NCBI RefSeq assembly: GCF_001815935.1
Contig: NZ_KV823452.1
Coordinates: forward strand, 1 to 41,747
Length of the DNA stretch: 41,747 nucleotides
From: Corynebacterium sp. HMSC04H06
Lineage (GTDB): Bacteria > Actinomycetota > Actinomycetes > Mycobacteriales > Mycobacteriaceae
Direction of reading: 5' to 3'
A program made the translations under genes and the position numbers. Below are positions 37,570-41,747 of this stretch, piece after piece (the stretch's first letter is position 1; the number at the start of each line of letters is the position of its first letter). The notes under the pieces are model-generated. The model searched no databases. It had not been told where the DNA came from and saw only the letters and a program-made list of their open reading frames with translations.

Positions 37570-38535
37570 GTGGCCCGCCTGGGCACCCGCTACCACGACT
37601 GGAACCGGCAGCACCCGCACGCCGCTGCGGACTTCCACTCGGCCATCGAAGAATTGCTTAACGATGCCGGCGTCATCTTCGATCACGTCTCCGCCCGCGT
37701 GAAGAGCTGGTCCTCGTTCAAGGCGAAGGCGAAAAAGCGCAACTCCGACGGCGATCCGGTCTACCCGCACCCGTGGGAGGATATCCACGATCTGGTCGGC
37801 GTGCGCGTCACGGTCTTCCACTCCACCGCCATCCCGCAGGCCATCGACGTGTTAAGCGAGTCCTTCGAGGTCCTGCGCTCGGTCGACAAGGCGGCGCAGA
37901 CGCGGATCTCCGGAGGCTTCGGCTACGGCTCGCACCACCTGGTGCTACAGGTGACCGACGCCATCGAGGAGCTGGGCGCCTACCGCGGCTTCACTTTCGA
38001 GGTGCAGGTGCGCACCGTCCTGCAGCACGCCTGGGCCGAGTTCGAGCACGACATCCGCTACAAGCAGGGCCCCAACCCGCCCTCGCCGCAGGTGGACCGC
38101 CTGTTCACGCTGGCGGCCGGGCTGATCGAGCTCGCCGATCAGCAATTCGACGAGATCGCCGCACTCAAGAGCCCGCGGACCGAGACCACCGAGGACGTGG
38201 TGGTCACGGCGGAGACGCTGCCCGGGATTCTCACCATGCTGCTGGGATCGCGCTTCCCGCGTTCGCGCTCGGATCACTACCGCTGGCTGGCGGAGCTACT
38301 CGAGCTCAACGGGGTGACCACGGTGCGCCAGCTCCAGGAGCTGCTCAACGACGAGGACATCGCCTCCCTGCAGGAGGCCTTCCAGTACCGCTTCCGCCCC
38401 GGCCACATCCGGTTGGTCGACGATCTCCTGCTCAACCGCTTCGGGCAGGCGCACATCGATGCCACCGCGCACACCGGCAACCGCACCGACCGCGCCAAGC
38501 GCTTGCGCGGGCGCTTAAAGCAACTGCGCGGCTAG
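37570..38535 (+). CDS. relS: RelS-like small alarmone (p)ppGpp synthetase
   Basis: This 321-aa protein has a RelA/SpoT synthetase domain (about residues 38-170) and no N-terminal HD hydrolase. Seen motifs are RVKSW (Arg43, Lys45), DLVGVRV, GYGSHHL (118-124) and EVQVRTVLQHAWAEFEHDI with Glu144, Arg148 and Glu157, all expected for pyrophosphate transfer to GDP or GTP. The C-terminal 150 residues form an extra helical domain with LLNRFGQAHID near the end. C. glutamicum has a RelS at the equivalent position between glgX and ilvA. The GTG at 37570 has AAAGGAG 8 nt upstream; a longer frame from 37399 runs through the upstream gene. Confidence 0.9.
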   Translation: MARLGTRYHDWNRQHPHAAADFHSAIEELLNDAGVIFDHVSARVKSWSSFKAKAKKRNSDGDPVYPHPWEDIHDLVGVRVTVFHSTAIPQAIDVLSESFEVLRSVDKAAQTRISGGFGYGSHHLVLQVTDAIEELGAYRGFTFEVQVRTVLQHAWAEFEHDIRYKQGPNPPSPQVDRLFTLAAGLIELADQQFDEIAALKSPRTETTEDVVVTAETLPGILTMLLGSRFPRSRSDHYRWLAELLELNGVTTVRQLQELLNDEDIASLQEAFQYRFRPGHIRLVDDLLLNRFGQAHIDATAHTGNRTDRAKRLRGRLKQLRG

Positions 38536-38536
38536 G

Positions 38537-38923
38537 CTAGCGGAAGCCGCCGCGGAACTTCTCCATCTGGCGGCGCTCCCGCTTGGTGGGCCGGCCCGCG
38601 CCCTTCGCGCGGACGGGCACCGACGGCTGGAACTGCCGCGGCGGGGGCGGCGGCGCGTGGTCGGTGTAGCAGGTGCGCGCGACCGGCGCCCCGACGCGCT
38701 TGCGGACGGTGGCTAGCACCTCGAGATCGTATTCGTGGTGGTCCTTCCACACACGGACACGGTCGCCGGGGACGACCTGCTGCGAGGGCTTGACGGCCTC
38801 GCCGTTGATTTTGACGTGGCCGGCTTTGACGGCATCGGCGGCCGCGGAGCGGGTTTTGAACATGCGCACCGCCCAGACCCACGCGTCGATACGAACCGGC
38901 CTACCAGCAGGCTGGTTATCCAT
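38537..38923 (-). CDS. S4-domain RNA-binding protein (Hsp15/HslR type)
   Basis: This 128-aa basic protein has an N-terminal S4 fold: RIDAWVWAVRMFKTRSAAAD, then VKAGHVKINGEAVKPSQQV and PGDRVRVW. That is the Hsp15-type arrangement. Hsp15 binds free 50S subunits carrying nascent chains after heat shock. The C-terminus is rich in Pro, Lys and Arg (APPPPPRQ, GRPTKRERRQ). It starts 3 bp after the small membrane-protein gene on the same strand and ends one base from the stop of the convergent relS gene. Function in this organism is inferred. Confidence 0.88.
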   Translation of the reverse strand: MDNQPAGRPVRIDAWVWAVRMFKTRSAAADAVKAGHVKINGEAVKPSQQVVPGDRVRVWKDHHEYDLEVLATVRKRVGAPVARTCYTDHAPPPPPRQFQPSVPVRAKGAGRPTKRERRQMEKFRGGFR

Positions 38924-38926
38924 GAA

Positions 38927-39166
38927 CTAGTAGTTGTTGTAGTTCTGGTTGATGATCTTGCGCACCTTGAGGAAGTTGGCGGCGCCGCCCACGACGGCCA
39001 CCACCAGGCCGAGCACCAGCCAGAAGCCGGGGTTGCCGAACAGGATAGTCATCAGAACGCCACCGCCGACCCCAGCGCCCACGGAGATGAGGCCGTTGCG
39101 GGAGTGCTTGCGGACTGCTTGCTTGCGCGCTTCAATCGGATTGTTGGGACGTCGCTGCATGGTCAT
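38927..39166 (-). CDS. Small membrane protein
   Basis: This 79-aa protein has a basic N-terminus (MTMQRRPNNPIEARKQAVRK), two hydrophobic helices (about residues 24-42 and 47-65) and a short tail ending NQNYNNY. No family is recognised. A TAGAAT box 8 nt before the ATG points to a leaderless transcript. The S4 gene follows after 3 bp and probably depends on this promoter. An in-frame ATG two codons later is also possible. Confidence 0.7.
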   Translation of the reverse strand: MTMQRRPNNPIEARKQAVRKHSRNGLISVGAGVGGGVLMTILFGNPGFWLVLGLVVAVVGGAANFLKVRKIINQNYNNY

Positions 39167-39174
39167 GGCACGCT

Positions 39175-39180
39175 ATTCTA
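39175..39180 (-). promoter_or_regulatory. -10 box for leaderless small membrane-protein gene
   Basis: TAGAAT (minus strand) ends 8 nt before the ATG at 39166. No ribosome binding site is seen. Confidence 0.55.
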
Positions 39181-39182
39181 CC

Positions 39183-39827
39183 TCACGCACCAGGTAACTC
39201 CACCCAGGCTCGCCCGCCGGCCCGCGGGGTCACCCGCCCCTGCGTCAGCGCCGCCAGCTCGGCCTCTAGGCCGTCGCGGCCGCCGGGCGCGCACGCCAAC
39301 GTATAGGTCACCGCCGCGCCGTACTGGGTGTCCTGGATGTCGTAGCCGCGGGCCCGGAGGTCCGCCTCTAGGCGGCCGGCCTCCGCGTGCTCGACCTCAA
39401 TCGTGTAGAGCTCCCGCTGCGCGCGAGTAACGCGGTCGACCTGCGCGACCGCCTCGCTGAGCGTGCCGCCGTAGGCGTGCACCAGCCCGCCGGCGCCCAG
39501 CTTGATGCCGCCGAAGTAGCGCACCACCACCGCGCACACGTCCAGCATGCCGCTGCCCTTGAGCACGTCCAGCATAGGTTTGCCGGCGGTGCCGGAGGGC
39601 TCGCCGTCGTCGGAGGACCGCTCCACCGGCTGCGCTCCGTCCTGGTAGTAGACGTAGGCGCTGCAGTGATGGCGGGCGTCCGGGAAGCGCTCGCGCACGC
39701 TCTCGATGAACCCGCGCGCCTCCTCTTCGTTCTGGGCCCGCGCGACGAGCGCGATGAAGCGGGAGCGCTTAATTTCTACTTCATGCTCGGTGACCTTCCC
39801 GGCCGCGGGTAGCGGGTAGCGCTCCAT
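39183..39827 (-). CDS. YigZ / IMPACT family protein
   Basis: This 214-aa protein has the N-terminal IMPACT (UPF0029) domain with KRSRFIALVARAQNEEEA, FPDARHHCSAYVY, SDDGEPSGTAGKPML and VVVRYFGGIKLGAGGLVHAY, all hallmark segments. A C-terminal DUF1949-like domain follows. The family includes yeast and mammalian translation regulators; the bacterial role is not settled. The ATG at 39827 overlaps the ilvA stop in TAATG, so translation is coupled. A longer frame to 39878 would lie inside ilvA. Confidence 0.93.
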   Translation of the reverse strand: MERYPLPAAGKVTEHEVEIKRSRFIALVARAQNEEEARGFIESVRERFPDARHHCSAYVYYQDGAQPVERSSDDGEPSGTAGKPMLDVLKGSGMLDVCAVVVRYFGGIKLGAGGLVHAYGGTLSEAVAQVDRVTRAQRELYTIEVEHAEAGRLEADLRARGYDIQDTQYGAAVTYTLACAPGGRDGLEAELAALTQGRVTPRAGGRAWVELPGA

Positions 39828-41101
39828 TAAGACACCAGGAATTCGTACTCGGGGGTGCCCGGCTCCAGGCGCTGGCACTTAATGCGTGACTCCTCCATCC
39901 GGGCGAGCAGCCCCGGCAGACCGACGGCCTCCCCGAGCTGCAGACCGACCAGCGCCGCCCCGGTCTCACGGTTGTTGCGCTTTAGGTACTCGAACAGGGT
40001 GATGTCGTCGTGCGGGCCCAGGATCTCCTCCAAAAACGCACGCAGCTGCCCGGGTTCTTGCGGGAAGTTGACCAGGAAGTAGTGTTTGAGCCCGCGGTGG
40101 ACCAGGGAGCGCTCCATGATCTCGGCGTAGCGCAGCACGTCGTTGTTGCCGCCTGAGATGACGCAGACGACGTTGGACCCGGCGGGGGCATCGACAAGCT
40201 CGAGCCCGGCCACGGACAGGGCGCCGGCGGGCTCGGCGATGATCCCCTCGTTCTGGTAGAGCTCCAGCAGCTCGGTGCACACCGCACCCTCGGAGACCGT
40301 CTCGCAGCTGAGTCGCTCGCGGTTATGGCTGACGATGTCGAACGGCAGCGAACCAATGCGTCCCACGGCCGCGCCGTCGACGAAGGGATCGATCTCGTCC
40401 AGCGCCACCGGCTCGCCCGCCCGCAGGGCCGCGGTCAGCGATGCTGCCCCTTGCGGCTCAATCCCGTAGACCTGCGTGCGCGGGGACATGTCGGCCAAGT
40501 AGCTGACGATGCCTCCCAGCAAACCGCCGCCGCCCACCGGGGCGACGACCGCGTCGAGGCTGCGCCCCTGGGCGGACAGCTGCGAGACGATCTCCGCGGC
40601 GACGGTGCCTTGGCCGGTGATGGTGTCGCGGGCATCGAAGGGCTCGATCATGGTGGCGCCGCGGGCTTCGGCATCGGCGCGGGCTGCGGCCGCCGCCTCG
40701 TCGAAGTTGGCGCCGACGACGACCAACTCGACCGCGTCGCCGCCGTGGACCAGGATGCGATCGCGCTTTTGCTTCGGGGTGGGGCCGGGCACGAAGATTT
40801 TGCCCTTGATGCCCATGGTGCGGCAGGCATACGCCACGCCCTGGGCGTGATTGCCCGCCGATGCCGCCACTACCCCGCCGGCACGCTGCTCCTCGGACAG
40901 GTTGGAAATCGCAAAATAGGACCCGCGGATCTTGTAGGAGCGCACGTCTTGCTGGTCTTCCCGCTTGAGGAAGACTTCGTAGCCTGTAATCTGCGACAGA
41001 CGCGGGCAGTAGTGCAGCGGGGTGGGAGCAATCTCGGACGAAATGCGGGACTGGGCCAGCTGGACGTCGGAGGCTCGGATGGGGTCGTAGTTTTGCGTCA
41101 T
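39827..41101 (-). CDS. ilvA: Threonine dehydratase, biosynthetic
   Basis: This pyridoxal phosphate enzyme deaminates threonine to 2-oxobutyrate, the committed step of isoleucine synthesis. In the 424-aa protein the cofactor lysine is Lys57 in RSYKIRGSYFA. SAGNHAQGVA and VGGGGLLGG are typical, and a single ACT-like regulatory domain follows from about residue 335 (HYFLVNFPQEPGQLRAFLEE). One regulatory domain rather than two is the corynebacterial form, which is inhibited by isoleucine. The ATG is preceded by TAGAAT at 8 nt and no Shine-Dalgarno, hence probably leaderless. Confidence 0.97.
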   Translation of the reverse strand: MTQNYDPIRASDVQLAQSRISSEIAPTPLHYCPRLSQITGYEVFLKREDQQDVRSYKIRGSYFAISNLSEEQRAGGVVAASAGNHAQGVAYACRTMGIKGKIFVPGPTPKQKRDRILVHGGDAVELVVVGANFDEAAAAARADAEARGATMIEPFDARDTITGQGTVAAEIVSQLSAQGRSLDAVVAPVGGGGLLGGIVSYLADMSPRTQVYGIEPQGAASLTAALRAGEPVALDEIDPFVDGAAVGRIGSLPFDIVSHNRERLSCETVSEGAVCTELLELYQNEGIIAEPAGALSVAGLELVDAPAGSNVVCVISGGNNDVLRYAEIMERSLVHRGLKHYFLVNFPQEPGQLRAFLEEILGPHDDITLFEYLKRNNRETGAALVGLQLGEAVGLPGLLARMEESRIKCQRLEPGTPEYEFLVS

Positions 41102-41109
41102 GTCGGTTC

Positions 41110-41115
41110 ATTCTA
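41110..41115 (-). promoter_or_regulatory. -10 box for leaderless ilvA
   Basis: TAGAAT (minus strand) ends 8 nt before the ilvA ATG, with no ribosome binding site between. Confidence 0.55.
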
Positions 41116-41208
41116 GCGGGCAGGGTGGCGGCCGGGGCGCAATACCTATAGTTTGACAGACATTCCCCAGCACCGGGGTGTCCTGGACCACTAATGCGCC
41201 CGCAAGGG

Positions 41209-41236
41209 TAGACATCTCCAAACAACCTGATAAATT
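41209..41236 (+). promoter_or_regulatory. Candidate promoter of the secreted-protein gene
   Basis: TAGACA (41209-41214) and TAAATT (41231-41236) are separated by 16 bp. They would give a leader of roughly 48 nt with AAGGAG (41277-41282) 8 nt before the ATG. Confidence 0.4.
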
Positions 41237-41290
41237 CATACGAGGATTTTTAGCACCGTTTCTCTCGTCTTGTTTTAAGGAGTTTCCACC

Positions 41291-41713
41291 ATGCGCCGTA
41301 CACGCCTTTCCACCACCCTTGTCGCAACCGCCGCCGTCACGTTCAGCCTCGCCTCCCCGGTAGCCATGGCCGACGACGCCGCGGAGATCCCGCTCTCTTC
41401 CGAAGCCTCCACTGACAAATCCACCGAGAGCGGTAACGCCGGCGAAAACGGTGATTCCGAAGCTCCCGACGGCAACGGCGGCGCCGAGGGCGGCGACCAG
41501 ACGGACGGCAAGCCGGAGGACGAGGAGCCCGATACCATGTTCGGCTCCAGCGCCGAGCAGACCGAAAAGTTGAAGGAGGTCATGTCGTGGGTCTCCGTGG
41601 TTGGTGCGCTGCTGGCTGGCATCGTGCAGGCCACCGTGATGCTCGCGCGGATCAACCCGGCCATCCTCAACCCGCTCAAGGATCTCCTGAAGCAGGCCGG
41701 CGTCAAGTTCTAG
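41291..41713 (+). CDS. Small secreted acidic protein with hydrophobic C-terminus
   Basis: This 140-aa protein starts with a clear Sec signal peptide (MRRTRLSTTL, hydrophobic core, cleavage probably after ASPVAMA, about residue 27). The mature part begins with about 55 acidic, Gly/Glu/Asp/Ser-rich residues that look disordered. It ends with a hydrophobic or amphipathic segment (about residues 99-120) and a basic tail, LKDLLKQAGVKF. No lipobox or sortase motif is present. The C-terminal helix could hold it in the cell envelope. I do not recognise a family. A strong AAGGAG precedes the ATG. It diverges from ilvA. Confidence 0.75.
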   Translation: MRRTRLSTTLVATAAVTFSLASPVAMADDAAEIPLSSEASTDKSTESGNAGENGDSEAPDGNGGAEGGDQTDGKPEDEEPDTMFGSSAEQTEKLKEVMSWVSVVGALLAGIVQATVMLARINPAILNPLKDLLKQAGVKF

Positions 41714-41747
41714 GCCTTTAGGCACGCCGAGTAGGCGCTACGGAGTG

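Noticed and set aside
41153..41158. TTGACA as -35 of the secreted-protein gene
   Set aside because: No -10-like hexamer lies 16-18 bp downstream, and the TAGACA-N16-TAAATT pair nearer the gene is more plausible.

Overview
The window is high-GC actinobacterial chromosome and almost certainly comes from a Corynebacterium. Three things point that way. The gene order (ftsY-smc / mutM-rnc-DUF177 / sepIVA-like / gdhA / glgP / pyk-lgt-trpC-like / his operon / glgX / alarmone synthetase / ilvA) matches, from memory, the order in Corynebacterium glutamicum. The his cluster has the corynebacterial order hisDCB-orf-orf-hisHA-impA-hisF-hisI. Many first genes show a TANNNT -10 box only 6 to 8 nt before the start codon, as expected for leaderless mRNAs. 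I see no rRNA or tRNA gene, insertion sequence, phage gene, CRISPR array or origin, and no gene-free stretch longer than about 255 bp. The species cannot be named from the sequence alone.

Left part (1-10.8 kb, mostly minus strand): a house-keeping block with the N-terminal part of FtsY (cut by the window edge), SMC, acylphosphatase, an AGCS sodium:alanine-type symporter, Fpg/MutM, RNase III, a DUF177 protein and a SepIVA-like coiled-coil protein. A TetR regulator with a cluster of inverted repeats in front of it diverges from smc.

Middle (10.9-20.3 kb): central metabolism. It holds NADP-type glutamate dehydrogenase, glycerate kinase, an M20D amidohydrolase, glycogen phosphorylase, pyruvate kinase and Lgt. 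Convergent pairs are separated by strong hairpins or decamer repeats.

20.3-30.0 kb (minus strand): a long histidine cluster, transcribed hisD-hisC-hisB-(54-aa membrane protein)-(MFS permease)-hisH-hisA-impA-hisF::hisI, followed by a TIGR02234-type membrane protein, a TrpC-like protein and lgt. Three points stand out. hisF and hisI form one uninterrupted reading frame. HisA carries the Thr and Asn replacements expected of the histidine-only subHisA form rather than dual-function PriA. The TrpC-like protein keeps the fold but has lost several catalytic residues. Together these suggest that the tryptophan role of this locus was lost, probably after another trp operon took over.

Right part (30.2-41.7 kb): a YbjN-type protein, a membrane protein, a lipoprotein with a repetitive charged linker, a second TetR regulator next to glgX, an exonuclease-BRCT protein, an unknown 211-aa protein directly upstream of a RelS-like (p)ppGpp synthetase, an S4 RNA-binding protein, a small membrane protein, a YigZ/IMPACT protein, threonine dehydratase and a small secreted protein at the edge.
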